A DNA stretch of 64,000 nt. It comes from Paenibacillus lutrae. Its GTDB lineage: Bacteria > Bacillota > Bacilli > Paenibacillales > NBRC-103111. Of the stretch, positions 27,938 through 40,680 are shown one piece after another. Where the stretch lies: positions 1 through 64,000 of the forward strand of contig NZ_RHLK01000011.1 in assembly GCF_009757775.1 (NCBI RefSeq). The letters are read 5' to 3'. The notes beneath the pieces were generated by a model that did not search any database, was not told the origin of the DNA, and was given only the letters and a program-made list of their open reading frames with translations. The position numbers and the translations under genes were made by a program. Position 1 is the stretch's first letter; each line of letters begins with the position of its first letter.

Positions 27938-29698
27938 ATGGTTCAATGGAAAAAAGAAGTGTCGCTTCTGACCGCGTTAATGGTGCTGCTCGCAGCAGTA
28001 ATCCTGCCGGCTCAAGCGAAGGCGGTATCGACCTCGTCCTCATTGATTGTCTTATATCTGGACAATAAACAAGCTTTTGTTAATTCGGAGCAGATGGAAT
28101 TGGAATCCCCTGCAACCATCATTAAGGACAAGACGTTCGTTCCGGCCAAGTTTCTTGGCGACAGTTTTGGTTTCCCGGTTGTCTGGGATGATGCCGCCCG
28201 TACCATTACGATGCAGCCGCCGGGCTACAAAATCGTACTGAGCAGTGATCTCAAAAAAGCCTACATCAACGGAGAAGAGGTTCCATTTGATACCGTTGCT
28301 GCCATCAAGAACGGAAAGCTCCTCGTGAAGCTTACTTGGGTAGCGGATTACATGGGCGCGAAGTACACGTACTACGGTGATTCCCGTAAGGTTGAAATTG
28401 TACATGTACCGAATCCTGGCGGCATTTATGACCCTGGTAAGAATAATTCTAATCCGGTCGCCAAATTCACTACACACAAGGAGAAGTACCGGCTTGGGGA
28501 GACGATCAAATATATTGATCTCAGCTATGACCCTGATGCCGAAGGTCTTCCTAAATTTGAATGGACCGGCAAAAAAGATGCTTTTTTCAAAGCAGGGACT
28601 TATCCTGTCTCTCTAAAAGTATCTGACCGCAACGGCAATGTAAGCAAGGTGTTTACCAAGAACATCGTTGTCGAGGATGTACCTTATCTGTCCGAAGCGG
28701 AATATCCGGTCTACCACCAATCCATCGGAAGTTTCTACAAACTGGATTGGAGTACGCTGACCTCCTATTTCTACAACCTGCCGCAATTGACTAAAGATGT
28801 GACTAATGTAACCGGTCGTAAGCTGCTTGTCAGCGACAGTCCGGAGACGTTTACGGAGCCAGGTATCCTGTACCAGGACACAGTAGGCGGTAAATCCCGT
28901 CTATATGTGGATCACATTAATGGAACCGATAAGAAGATGACCTTTGCCATTCTGGCAACGAATACGACGGACAAGCCTATTACTGTCAAAACGACTAACA
29001 AAGGCGAAGTATGGCCTTCCGTTTATGCTAATCTGATTGGAAGCGAAGCTTCCGTCGATTTTCTGCTGGGTAACACGTACAACGAGAAAATGACGATTCC
29101 GCCGAAGGATACTTTGGTGTACCGTCAGCTTCCTGACTTTTACCCGGGTTACGGCGTTAACCTGTTCTACGATTTGGAAACGGACGGAGATGTCCAGTTC
29201 TCATTCGTTGCGACAGAAGAATTGTCAGCGGAGACGCTGAGCCAGAGCAAGCATCTTGCTTTTAACGGCCATGTAAGGGGCACCTTCGACGTCTCGGAGA
29301 TTAAATGGGATATAGACGGGACATCATTCACCAAACCGTCCAGGCTCATTATAGGAGACGGGAAGACAGACCCGTTTGTTGACGGATATGACGTAATGCG
29401 CAAGGAGAACGTGAAGAACGGCGGCAACTACGGCGTCGTGTACAAAATTCACGCGGATAAGCCTCGCAAGATGGCAATCATGCTGCTTGCACGCGGAGGC
29501 GTCTTCAAGGGGCCAATCAAAATCAACGGCGAGATCCAGTCGATTCCTTACTCCGGCGTAATTACCGCCTTTGACGGCATGCAGATTCTGCACCGAACTA
29601 CGGGTAACGAGAAGTCTCTGGATATCGAGTTTACGCCTCCGGCAGGCTCTGCATTCCCGGTTGATCTCATTTTCTATCCGCTAGAAGATCTGGATTGA
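27938..29698 (+). CDS. secreted protein with copper amine oxidase-type stalk domain
   Basis: A 586-residue protein with a Sec signal peptide (hydrophobic LLTALMVLLAAVIL, cleavage near PAQAKA). Residues about 38-152 form the 'copper amine oxidase N-terminal' stalk domain that is widespread in Paenibacillus (FVPAKFLGDSFGFPVVWDD, then LVKLTWVADYMG). Residues about 165-245 look like a PKD-type beta-sandwich (KYRLGETIKYIDLSYDPD, VSLKVSDRNGN). The remaining ~340 residues are beta-rich and I do not recognise them. There is no amine oxidase catalytic domain and no wall anchor. AGGAGTAGGAG precedes the ATG. Confidence 0.75.
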   Translation: MVQWKKEVSLLTALMVLLAAVILPAQAKAVSTSSSLIVLYLDNKQAFVNSEQMELESPATIIKDKTFVPAKFLGDSFGFPVVWDDAARTITMQPPGYKIVLSSDLKKAYINGEEVPFDTVAAIKNGKLLVKLTWVADYMGAKYTYYGDSRKVEIVHVPNPGGIYDPGKNNSNPVAKFTTHKEKYRLGETIKYIDLSYDPDAEGLPKFEWTGKKDAFFKAGTYPVSLKVSDRNGNVSKVFTKNIVVEDVPYLSEAEYPVYHQSIGSFYKLDWSTLTSYFYNLPQLTKDVTNVTGRKLLVSDSPETFTEPGILYQDTVGGKSRLYVDHINGTDKKMTFAILATNTTDKPITVKTTNKGEVWPSVYANLIGSEASVDFLLGNTYNEKMTIPPKDTLVYRQLPDFYPGYGVNLFYDLETDGDVQFSFVATEELSAETLSQSKHLAFNGHVRGTFDVSEIKWDIDGTSFTKPSRLIIGDGKTDPFVDGYDVMRKENVKNGGNYGVVYKIHADKPRKMAIMLLARGGVFKGPIKINGEIQSIPYSGVITAFDGMQILHRTTGNEKSLDIEFTPPAGSAFPVDLIFYPLEDLD

Positions 29699-29736
29699 TT
29701 CATACTTACCTTATTCGCCCAATGAATAACGAGAAA

Positions 29737-29896
29737 GGGGCTGTCTCAAAAGGGTAAACCTGAGTGGGGCAATCCTATAATAGGTGCAAAAGAACCTTCA
29801 AAACCACTATAAAGTGGATCTGAAGGTTCTTTTTTAACCGAATATCGCGTGAAAAGCAGGACTGGATTTTCTTGAAATGACTTTTGGGACAGTCCC
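29737..29896. mobile_element. MITE-like element, intact copy
   Basis: A 160-bp non-coding element with terminal inverted repeats GGGGCTGTCTCAAAAG (left) and, read on the complement, GGGACTGTCCCAAAAG (right), 14/16 matching. A central inverted repeat AAGAACCTTCA...TGAAGGTTCTT with T runs can work as a two-way terminator. It lies between the convergent genes at 27938 (+) and clpP (-). A truncated second copy is at 62755-62899. No target duplication is obvious. Confidence 0.75.
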
Positions 29897-29937
29897 ATCT
29901 TGCATGCTGTCAAAGCAAAAGCCACTAGAAAGCATTC

Positions 29938-30537
29938 TTACAAGCCGACGCCTGCGTCCGTTTTCTCAATGACCTTGTCGATGAGCCCGTAAGCGGCGGC
30001 TTCTGCGGCGCTCATGAAGTAATCGCGGTCGGTATCCTTGTCGATACGCTCCAGCGGCTGGCCGGTACGTTCAGCAAGAATTTTGTTCAAGTTCTCACGC
30101 ATTTTGAGAATGCGTCTAGCGCGAATCTCGATATCTGTCGCTTGACCTTCGGCTCCGCCGAGCGGCTGGTGAATCATGACTTCCGAGTTAGGCAGCGCAT
30201 AACGTTTGCCTTTGGCGCCTGCAGCGAGCAGGAAAGCGCCCATAGAAGCAGCCATTCCTACACAAATTGTAGAGACATCTGATTTGATGAACTGCATGGT
30301 GTCATAGATCGCCATTCCAGCTGTGATAGAACCGCCGGGGCTGTTTACATACAAATGAATATCTTTGTCCGGGTCCTGTGCATCCAGGAAAAGCAGTTGA
30401 GCGATAATCGCGTTGGCAACCTGATCGTTCACCGGTGTACCCAGGAAAATAATACGGTCTTTAAGAAGACGGGAGTAAATATCGTAAGCGCGTTCTCCTC
30501 TTGCATCAGGCTCGACAACCATTGGAATAAAACTCAT
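29938..30537 (-). CDS. clpP: ATP-dependent Clp protease proteolytic subunit
   Basis: A 199-residue serine protease. It has the nucleophile serine in [14 protein letters not shown], the histidine in [13 protein letters not shown] and the aspartate in the [13 protein letters not shown] region. It assembles into the 14-mer barrel that degrades proteins delivered by ClpC, ClpE or ClpX. TAAGGAGGGTTC gives a strong ribosome binding site. The promoter carries a CtsR operator, so heat and protein stress should induce it. Confidence 0.96.
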   Translation of the reverse strand: MSFIPMVVEPDARGERAYDIYSRLLKDRIIFLGTPVNDQVANAIIAQLLFLDAQDPDKDIHLYVNSPGGSITAGMAIYDTMQFIKSDVSTICVGMAASMGAFLLAAGAKGKRYALPNSEVMIHQPLGGAEGQATDIEIRARRILKMRENLNKILAERTGQPLERIDKDTDRDYFMSAAEAAAYGLIDKVIEKTDAGVGL

Positions 30538-30597
30538 CTTGAACCCTCCTTAGATAATACGCCACTATAACTGCGTTAAATTTCAGTATCTACAAAT

Positions 30598-30637
30598 ATG
30601 ATAACGAAAAAACGTCTCAAGGTCAAGAAAGGTCAAA
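30598..30637 (-). promoter_or_regulatory. clpP promoter with CtsR operator
   Basis: On the minus strand TTGACC (30626-30621), a 17-nt spacer and TATCAT (30603-30598) form a good sigma-A promoter. On the plus strand GGTCAAG-AAA-GGTCAAA (30621-30637) matches the CtsR heptad repeat GGTCAAA-N3-GGTCAAA in 13 of 14 positions and covers the -35. Repression by CtsR is therefore expected. Confidence 0.88.
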
Positions 30638-30770
30638 CTTATTTGGAAAAAGCTCTCTTTCCTTTCCCCCAGAGTACTATAAACGAAACATTTTTTAATG
30701 CAACTCGTTAATACATGGTAGTAAAAGTAAGATGCTTTCGAGGCCCTTATATCAAAAAGGAGGAGTGCTT

Positions 30771-31022
30771 TTGTATTTTCTTATTCTAACGCTGTGGCTT
30801 ATCCTGTTGATTGCCGGAATTGCTTTAGTCTCCAGCGGCAGTACGGCAGGAATCATCCTTATAGCGGCGGGTCTTCTCATCTTGGTGATGCAAATGATCT
30901 ACTATCGGAGAAGGTCGGGACGAATTGCGGCTAGTGATTATTGCGGTGATATTCCTGTAATCAGCTTCCTGGATTGCGATGGAACCGGCAAGGGTGGGTT
31001 GGACTGTGACTGTTGTAAGTAA
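30771..31022 (+). CDS. small membrane protein with cysteine-rich tail
   Basis: An 83-residue protein starting at TTG 30771, which is preceded by AAGGAGGAGTG; an upstream in-frame ATG (30732) has no ribosome binding site. Two hydrophobic helices (LILTLWLILLIAGIALV and GIILIAAGLLILVMQMI) are followed by a cytoplasmic basic patch YYRRRSGR and a C-terminal tail with CGD, LDCDG and LDCDCCK. The five clustered cysteines could bind a metal; this is inference. Its end overlaps the next gene. Confidence 0.6.
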   Translation: MYFLILTLWLILLIAGIALVSSGSTAGIILIAAGLLILVMQMIYYRRRSGRIAASDYCGDIPVISFLDCDGTGKGGLDCDCCK

Positions 31023-31344
31023 GTTCTTCGCAATCATGCCGTGCCACCGGATGAGTTCGCGCTCATTTCACCTGCGCGGTGTACAGCTTCCCCTGTGCGC
31101 CAGATGTATGGGAATCTTGCTTGGCTATCTGGCGCTGCCTCTTTTTTTGCTGTACGGAATGGAGTGTGAATATGGGATAGGCTTGGTATTGTGCCTGCCC
31201 CTGCTGATAGACGGGTTTACGCAAAAATGGGGATGGAGAACCAGCAGCAACAGGTTGCGGCTGTTTACAGGATTGATGTTCGGGGTCGGGCAGTGTATCG
31301 TCATTGCCGCTTCCGTAGGCATCTTGATGCGTGTTCTTTCCTAG
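31006..31344 (+). CDS. DUF2085 membrane protein
   Basis: A protein of about 112 residues with the DUF2085 signature: CHRMSSRSFHLRGVQLPLCA, then RCMGILLGYL with the conserved CHR, two further cysteines and arginine, and two more hydrophobic segments after LLIDGFTQKWGWR. The function of the family is unknown. I favour the GTG at 31006 (AGGGTGG 8 nt upstream, overlapping the previous gene); an ATG at 30979 and one at 31036 are alternatives. Confidence 0.65.
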   Translation: MTVVSKFFAIMPCHRMSSRSFHLRGVQLPLCARCMGILLGYLALPLFLLYGMECEYGIGLVLCLPLLIDGFTQKWGWRTSSNRLRLFTGLMFGVGQCIVIAASVGILMRVLS

Positions 31345-31516
31345 AGAAGAGAGCCGCTGATTTGCAGCCTTGCCGTGATTAATGGACTATCCTCGTCCGA
31401 TTTTCTAATAAAATTGAGCGAGAGATAGACGTTGGGAGTCAGTACCATTATGTAATGGGTCAGTTTTAACAAGGATTCATGACCACTCTGGACTTCATAG
31501 GAGAGCAGGTGAAATT
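31345..31516. other. non-coding gap before the tRNA terminator
   Basis: I see no gene, repeat or promoter that can be supported here. A few short open frames lack ribosome binding sites. Confidence 0.5.
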
Positions 31517-31548
31517 AAAAAAGCCCCTGTCCGAGGACAAGGGCTTTC
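31517..31548 (-). terminator. tRNA-Arg terminator
   Basis: On the minus strand AAGCCCTTGTCC pairs with GGACAGGGGCTT (one G-T pair), followed by T6, directly downstream of the tRNA gene. Confidence 0.85.
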
Positions 31549-31561
31549 CTAACTATCTATA

Positions 31562-31633
31562 CGCGCCCGCGAGGAATCGAACCTCGATCTCAGGCTCCGG
31601 AGGCCTACGTCATATCCATTGGACCACGGGCGC
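31562..31633 (-). tRNA. tRNA-Arg (anticodon CCG)
   Basis: The complement folds as a full cloverleaf. The acceptor stem is GCGCCCG/CGGGCGC, the anticodon stem TAGGC/GCCTG with loop CTCCGGA (anticodon CCG, reading CGG), and the T arm CGAGG-TTCGATT-CCTCG. The discriminator is G, and the CCA end is not encoded. The D arm is short. Confidence 0.95.
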
Positions 31634-31752
31634 ATGTTGTTTCAATAAGTAACAGCAATGGTTATTATATGATAGGGGTATAGAAAAAGCAAGTCTTTAC
31701 GCCCATTTTCTTTTTTATGGCTTCCTTCATAAAAAATCAAACTTTGCACGCA

Positions 31753-31781
31753 TTGATTCTTTTATACGAACTGGGTATAAT
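31753..31781 (+). promoter_or_regulatory. promoter of the cggR-glycolytic operon
   Basis: TTGATT (31753-31758), a 17-nt spacer and TATAAT (31776-31781) lie about 98 nt before cggR and 35 nt before the CggR operator. Confidence 0.85.
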
Positions 31782-31815
31782 GATGTTGTGCAAGGCAAGT
31801 TTTTTTTAATCTATG

Positions 31816-31851
31816 TGGGACTTAAAATGCACTCGCGGGACATAATGAGTC
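31816..31851 (+). promoter_or_regulatory. CggR operator
   Basis: Two direct half-sites read TGGGAC-N6-TGCA-N4-CGGGAC-N6-AGTC. This reproduces the known Bacillus arrangement CGGGAC-N6-TGTC-N4-CGGGAC-N6-TGTC in spacing and nearly in sequence. It lies downstream of the -10, so CggR bound here would block elongation of its own operon until fructose-1,6-bisphosphate releases it. Confidence 0.88.
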
Positions 31852-31878
31852 CAAGTAAGCTTTTTAGGAGTGTATTAC

Positions 31879-32907
31879 ATGAGAGACATTCTCGACATTC
31901 AAAAGCAGCTATTGCCGGATATGCTGGAGGTTATGAACAAAAGGTACCGAGTTCTCCAGCATATTCTTCTCCTTGGAAGCGTAGGCCGCAGAACGCTGGC
32001 CAGTGCGCTGGATATGACAGAGCGGGTGCTGCGAAGCGAAGTGGATTTTCTTAAAGGTCAAGGTCTGATCGAGACAGAAACTTCAGGGATGCACATCAGC
32101 GAGTCAGGGCGTGAGCTGCTGGAGAAGCTGCAGCCGCTTATCAAGGAAATGCTCGGACTCAGCGAGCTGGAGAAACGGATTCGCGAGCATTTTGGTGTCG
32201 AGCAGGTCGTCGTCGTGGCTGGAGATTCGGACACTTCCCCGTTCGCCAAGAAGGAGCTCGGCCGTGCTGCCGCCCTGATGCTGCGCAAGCACGTCACCAA
32301 GCACGATGTCATCGCCGTAACCGGCGGCTCGACTATGGCGGAGGTAGCCGAGCACTTGTCTACGACGAGTGCGCTCAAAGGCAGCCTGTTCGTCCCGGCC
32401 AGAGGCGGACTCGGTGAAAGCGTAGAGCTGCAGGCGAATATGATCGCCTCGAAGATGGCCAAGAAGACAGGCGGCAAATACCGGCTGCTTCATGTACCCG
32501 ACCACCTGCGGGAGGAAGCCTATCAATCCCTGATTCAAGAACCGAATATTCATGAGATGATGGATGTTATACGGAGCTGCCGTATCGTTATCCACGGAAT
32601 CGGAGATGCTTTAGTCATGGCGCGAAGGCGCAAGGTAGATTCGGACTCCATTGATAGTCTCCGCAGCGAAGGTGCTCTTGCAGAAGCCTTCGGATACTAT
32701 TTTGACCCGCAGGGCAGAGTTGTACACAAGATGCCGACGGTCGGACTCCGGCTGGAGGATATCCAGCACTGTGAAGTCGTGATCGGTGTAGCCGGCGGGT
32801 CAAGTAAAGGTGCTGCTGTCGCTTCGGTTTTAAAATACGGCCAGGAGGACATTCTGGTAACGGATGAAGCTGCAGCTGTGGAAATGCTCAAACATGCGTT
32901 ATCTTGA
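31879..32907 (+). CDS. cggR: central glycolytic genes regulator
   Basis: A 342-residue SorC/DeoR-type repressor. The N-terminal helix-turn-helix (RRTLASALDMTERVLRSEVD, about 33-52) is followed by a sugar-phosphate binding domain (VTGGSTMAEVAEHLS, PARGGLGESVELQAN, HGIGDALVMARRR, GVAGGSSKGAA). In Bacillus fructose-1,6-bisphosphate is the inducer. The ATG at 31879 follows AGGAG by 8 nt. The gene starts the glycolytic operon and is autoregulated through the operator at 31816-31851. Confidence 0.93.
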   Translation: MRDILDIQKQLLPDMLEVMNKRYRVLQHILLLGSVGRRTLASALDMTERVLRSEVDFLKGQGLIETETSGMHISESGRELLEKLQPLIKEMLGLSELEKRIREHFGVEQVVVVAGDSDTSPFAKKELGRAAALMLRKHVTKHDVIAVTGGSTMAEVAEHLSTTSALKGSLFVPARGGLGESVELQANMIASKMAKKTGGKYRLLHVPDHLREEAYQSLIQEPNIHEMMDVIRSCRIVIHGIGDALVMARRRKVDSDSIDSLRSEGALAEAFGYYFDPQGRVVHKMPTVGLRLEDIQHCEVVIGVAGGSSKGAAVASVLKYGQEDILVTDEAAAVEMLKHALS

Positions 32908-32928
32908 CGGGCCACAGGCACGTCTTGA

Positions 32929-33966
<1,038 letters not shown>

Positions 33967-33986
33967 TTCCCAAATAAGCAAGGAAG

Positions 33987-34010
33987 AAGAGGAGAAGAAA
34001 TTCTCCTCTT
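33987..34010 (+). promoter_or_regulatory. GNRA-tetraloop hairpin after gapA
   Basis: AAGAGGAGAA (33987-33996) pairs perfectly with TTCTCCTCTT (34001-34010) around a GAAA tetraloop. There is no T run. It is a likely RNA-stabilising or processing barrier at the 3' end of the cggR-gapA message rather than a terminator. Confidence 0.65.
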
Positions 34011-34270
34011 CCCACTGCTTGCGGGTTACAAACGGATCGTCAGAAGTTCCCGGCTTTACGCTAGAGAAGCTTTCCTCAGGAAAGCCTGGCCAAAAGGCTT
34101 GCGAAGAAGGTTTTCCTGAACGGAAGCTTGCCATTATTTGAGAACGTGTAATGGAACAGGTATGCTTAGTAGAGGACAAGACAAGAGGGACGCTTACCGT
34201 TCCCGGGGTGAAAGTGTACCTGTGGTTTCACTTTACCCGAGTGGAGAACAGCTCCGTATTTAAGAGAAAA

Positions 34271-34430
34271 GCTTTGCTGATGCTTACAATGGTAGCCTTC
34301 GCACGAAGGATAATCCATGCTTACGATGCCAGCCTTTTAGAGGGTTTAGCCCATGCTTACGACGCCGTTTTCTTAAGGGGAAACTTAGCTGATGCTTACG
34401 ACGCCAGCCTTCTTCCAGAAGGCTATGAGG
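34271..34430 (+). repeat. four imperfect ~37-bp repeats between gapA and pgk
   Basis: ATGCTTACRAYG-type units start at 34280, 34317, 34353 and 34392 (spacing 37, 36, 39). Each continues into a short GC-rich self-complementary piece such as GCCTTCGCACGAAGG or AGCCTTCTTCCAGAAGGCT. A frame through the array would read repeated AYDAS-like words, but it has no convincing start. The array ends at the pgk ribosome binding site. Confidence 0.7.
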
Positions 34431-34440
34431 AGGAATTTTC

Positions 34441-36398
<1,958 letters not shown>

Positions 36399-36399
36399 G

Positions 36400-37941
36400 A
36401 TGGCAACTAAACCCGTAGCGTTAATTATTCTTGACGGCTTCGGACTTCGGGGCGAAGCGCACGGCAACGCCGTTGCGCAAGCCAAGAAACCGAACTACGA
36501 CCGCTATTGGGGCCAGTTTCCTCATACGACGCTGACCGCTTGCGGCGAAGCTGTAGGTTTGCCGGAAGGCCAAATGGGTAACTCTGAAGTAGGGCACCTG
36601 AACATTGGTGCCGGACGAGTTGTTTATCAAGATCTCACACGGATCTCTAAATCGATTCGCGATGGTGACTTTTTTGACAACCAGACGCTGAACGGTGCCG
36701 TTCGTCATGCGAAGCAGAATAACAAGAATCTGCATTTGTACGGATTGCTCTCGGATGGCGGCGTACACAGCCATATCGCGCATCTGTTTGCTCTCCTTGA
36801 GCTGGCCAAAAACGAAGGCCTGGACGAGGTTTATATCCACGCATTCCTCGATGGCCGCGATGTAGCGCCTGATTCGGCGAAGAACTACATGGAGCAGCTG
36901 CAGGCGAAGATTGCAGAAGTAGGCATCGGTAAGGTAGCAACGGTACAGGGCCGTTATTACGCGATGGACAGAGACAAACGCTGGGAGCGGACGGAGAAAT
37001 CCTACCGCGCGATGGTGTACGGCGATGGCCCGCGTTATACAGATCCTGTGCAAGCTATCACGGAATCATACGAGAAGTCGGTATTCGATGAATTCGTCAT
37101 GCCTGCCGTAATTGTGAATGAGAATGACCAGCCTGTCGGGCTTGTCGAATCGGGGGATGCGGTTGTGTTCTTTAACTTCCGCCCGGACCGAGCGATCCAA
37201 TTGTCCCAGGTGTTTACGAATAAAGATTTCCGCGGATTCGACCGCGGCGAGCAGTGCCCGCAGGATCTGTACTATGTCTGTCTGACATTGTTCAGTGAAA
37301 CGGTTGAAGGCTATGTCGCGTATAAGCCCAAGAATCTCGATAATACGCTCGGTGAAGTTCTGGCCCAGAACAACATGCGCCAGCTGCGTATTGCCGAGAC
37401 GGAGAAGTATCCGCACGTTACGTTCTTCTTCAGTGGAGGACGGGATGTTGAGCTGCCGGGTGAGACACGTATTCTCATTCCATCGCCTAAAGTCGCCACG
37501 TATGACTTGAAGCCGGAAATGAGCGCTTACGAAGTTGCTGCGGCCGCAGTCAAAGAAGTGAATGAGGACAAGCAGGATGTCATCATCCTGAACTTTGCCA
37601 ACCCGGACATGGTAGGCCACTCCGGCATGCTGGAGCCTACGATCAAAGCCGTTGAAGCGACAGACGAATGCCTCGGTCAAGTCGTAGAAGCGATTCTGGC
37701 CAAAGGCGGGGTTGTCTGCATCACGGCCGACCACGGCAATGCGGACCTCGTACTGGATGATTCGGATCGTCCGTTCACTGCACATACCACGAATCCGGTT
37801 CCTTTTATCGTGACATCGAATGATGTGACTTTGCGTGAAGGCGCCGTATTGGCTGACATTGCTCCTACTCTGCTGCACCTGCTTGAGCTGCCGCAGCCGC
37901 CGGAAATGACAGGCCTTTCGATTATCGAAGAGAAGAAGTAA
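36400..37941 (+). CDS. gpmI: 2,3-bisphosphoglycerate-independent phosphoglycerate mutase
   Basis: A 513-residue alkaline-phosphatase-superfamily enzyme. It has [10 protein letters not shown] at the N-terminus and the phosphoserine loop [17 protein letters not shown], then the manganese-binding segments DGRDV, NFRPDRA and [18 protein letters not shown] from the end of tpiA serves as its ribosome binding site. It converts 3- to 2-phosphoglycerate. Confidence 0.96.
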   Translation: MATKPVALIILDGFGLRGEAHGNAVAQAKKPNYDRYWGQFPHTTLTACGEAVGLPEGQMGNSEVGHLNIGAGRVVYQDLTRISKSIRDGDFFDNQTLNGAVRHAKQNNKNLHLYGLLSDGGVHSHIAHLFALLELAKNEGLDEVYIHAFLDGRDVAPDSAKNYMEQLQAKIAEVGIGKVATVQGRYYAMDRDKRWERTEKSYRAMVYGDGPRYTDPVQAITESYEKSVFDEFVMPAVIVNENDQPVGLVESGDAVVFFNFRPDRAIQLSQVFTNKDFRGFDRGEQCPQDLYYVCLTLFSETVEGYVAYKPKNLDNTLGEVLAQNNMRQLRIAETEKYPHVTFFFSGGRDVELPGETRILIPSPKVATYDLKPEMSAYEVAAAAVKEVNEDKQDVIILNFANPDMVGHSGMLEPTIKAVEATDECLGQVVEAILAKGGVVCITADHGNADLVLDDSDRPFTAHTTNPVPFIVTSNDVTLREGAVLADIAPTLLHLLELPQPPEMTGLSIIEEKK

Positions 37942-37977
37942 ACCGTAATCCTTGTGATTTACCCTACAACAAAAGCT

Positions 37978-38067
37978 TTCGGGAACCATTCCATCTTAGA
38001 ACCTGCATCTTATTTTGATCGGTAAGATGCGCGCTGCCCTTAAAGGGAATGAGTTCCCGAAGTTTTT
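37978..38067 (+). terminator. branched hairpin between gpmI and eno
   Basis: TTCGGGAAC plus CATTCC (37978-37992) pair with GGAATG plus GTTCCCGAA (38046-38061, one bulge). Inside, GCATCTTA (38005-38012) pairs with TAAGATGC (38023-38030). T5 follows. It could be a leaky terminator or attenuator that sets eno levels apart from the upstream operon. Confidence 0.6.
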
Positions 38068-38086
38068 CATACACATAACCTGTTAA

Positions 38087-39394
<1,308 letters not shown>

Positions 39395-39417
39395 GCCAAT
39401 CTTTCATAAGGTTAATT

Positions 39418-39436
39418 GTTAACCTTGTATGGTCGG
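39418..39436 (+). other. hairpin after eno
   Basis: AAGGTTAA (39418-39425), loop TTG and TTAACCTT (39429-39436) form a perfect 8-bp stem. No T run follows, so it is a weak terminator at best. Confidence 0.45.
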
Positions 39437-39451
39437 AGAGGGGATCTGTCT

Positions 39452-40192
39452 ATGAGTGCTTGGGTAAAAACGATTTTGCTCTTAATCGGTTCGGCCTTGT
39501 TGACTCAATTCATCCCTTTCTCCGAATATTTCCGCAACCTGGACACCATGATTCACGAGTTCGGGCATGCTGCTATGACGATGGCCTTATCGGGCAAAGT
39601 CATGGCGATTGTGCTCAATGCCGACCACAGTGGGGTTACTTACTCCTCGGTCAGTTCCTCGTGGAAACTCCTTCCCATTTCAATGGCGGGGTATATCGCG
39701 GCGTCCTTGTTTGCGGTTTTTCTTTTCTGGGCTTATGCCCGCGGCAAGCAAAGACTGGGTCTTCAGCTGATGACGGGAGTCGCGATTCTGTCGCTCATCC
39801 TGTTTGTCCGCAACACTTTCGGAGTGGGCTGGCTGATCGGCTTCATCCTGCTTAATGTTCTCGTACTTGCCTTTACGAGCGGATTTATACGTAACGCTTA
39901 CTACCTGATCATTGCCTTCCTGTGTCTGGAGGAGTCTGTATACGGGCCGTTGACGTTGACCATGCTGGCTGCCGGTAAACCCGGCCAAGCAGGAGATGCT
40001 ACGAATCTGGCTTCGTTTACAGGTGTACCTGCGATAGGCTGGGGCGTCCTGTTTCTGGCGATCTCGTTATGGTGTGCCAAAACAGCTATCCAGTATTTTC
40101 TGGGAGGTTCCAAAGGCTCGCGAAGCCGGAGCGGAGGCGGAAGGAAAGCGTCTCCATCTTCTTCCGTTTATGTGCCCCAGCACCGGGAGTAA
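39452..40192 (+). CDS. M50-type membrane metallopeptidase-like protein
   Basis: A 246-residue membrane protein of the M50B-like group. HEFGHAAM near residue 36 gives the zinc-binding HExxH motif at the start of a hydrophobic segment. Six to seven further hydrophobic stretches follow, and a basic serine-rich C-terminal tail (SKGSRSRSGGGRKASPSSS). The family is related to site-2 proteases, but this short form may not be proteolytic. GGAGAGGGG lies upstream of the ATG at 39452. It sits between eno and secG, with no obvious partner. Confidence 0.7.
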   Translation: MSAWVKTILLLIGSALLTQFIPFSEYFRNLDTMIHEFGHAAMTMALSGKVMAIVLNADHSGVTYSSVSSSWKLLPISMAGYIAASLFAVFLFWAYARGKQRLGLQLMTGVAILSLILFVRNTFGVGWLIGFILLNVLVLAFTSGFIRNAYYLIIAFLCLEESVYGPLTLTMLAAGKPGQAGDATNLASFTGVPAIGWGVLFLAISLWCAKTAIQYFLGGSKGSRSRSGGGRKASPSSSVYVPQHRE

Positions 40193-40302
40193 ACTGCCGG
40201 TTATTGACTATCTAATTAACTGCCATATAACCTGCAAAACCTAAAGATGGGCTGATTTTTATGTAACGATGCGAAGTGACTCTTCTAAATCCATCCATTA
40301 TC

Positions 40303-40331
40303 TTGCAGAATCCCTCTGAATATGATAGAAT
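40303..40331 (+). promoter_or_regulatory. secG promoter
   Basis: TTGCAG (40303-40308), a 17-nt spacer and TAGAAT (40326-40331) lie 46 nt upstream of the secG start. Confidence 0.6.
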
Positions 40332-40376
40332 TTCTATGCATATTCTAAAATAAGTACTTGCTAATGAGGTGTCGAA

Positions 40377-40616
40377 TTGGTCATTTTCCTTAAAGTAGTG
40401 TTGATCATAATTTCAATCGCTTTAATCGTAACCGTTCTTCTACAAAAAGGTAAAAGTGCTGGACTTTCCGGAGCCATCAGCGGTGGTGCTGAGCATTTGT
40501 TCGGCAAGCAGAAGGCAAGAGGCATGGATTTGGTTCTAGTACGTATCACTACCGTCCTGGCCGCTATCTTTATCATCTTGACTGTACTCGTTGCATATGT
40601 AGTTAAAGCCGGGTAA
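40377..40616 (+). CDS. secG: preprotein translocase subunit SecG
   Basis: A 79-residue protein with two transmembrane helices flanking the conserved [20 protein letters not shown] loop and FGKQKARG. It assists SecYE in protein export. Translation begins at TTG 40377 with GAGGTG upstream. A strong terminator follows. Position before rnr-smpB-ssrA is conserved. Confidence 0.92.
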   Translation: MVIFLKVVLIIISIALIVTVLLQKGKSAGLSGAISGGAEHLFGKQKARGMDLVLVRITTVLAAIFIILTVLVAYVVKAG

Positions 40617-40646
40617 CAATTGAACAACATGCAAATAAATTGCAGA

Positions 40647-40678
40647 CAGCAGGGGAATGCTACTCCTGCTGTTTTTTT
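40647..40678 (+). terminator. secG terminator
   Basis: CAGCAGGGG (40647-40655) pairs with CTCCTGCTG (40663-40671, one G-T pair), followed by T7. Confidence 0.88.
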
Positions 40679-40680
40679 CA

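Noticed and set aside
34271-34430. CRISPR-like appearance of the repeat array
   Set aside because: The units are diverged, the 'spacers' are not unique equal-length sequences, and no cas gene is present.
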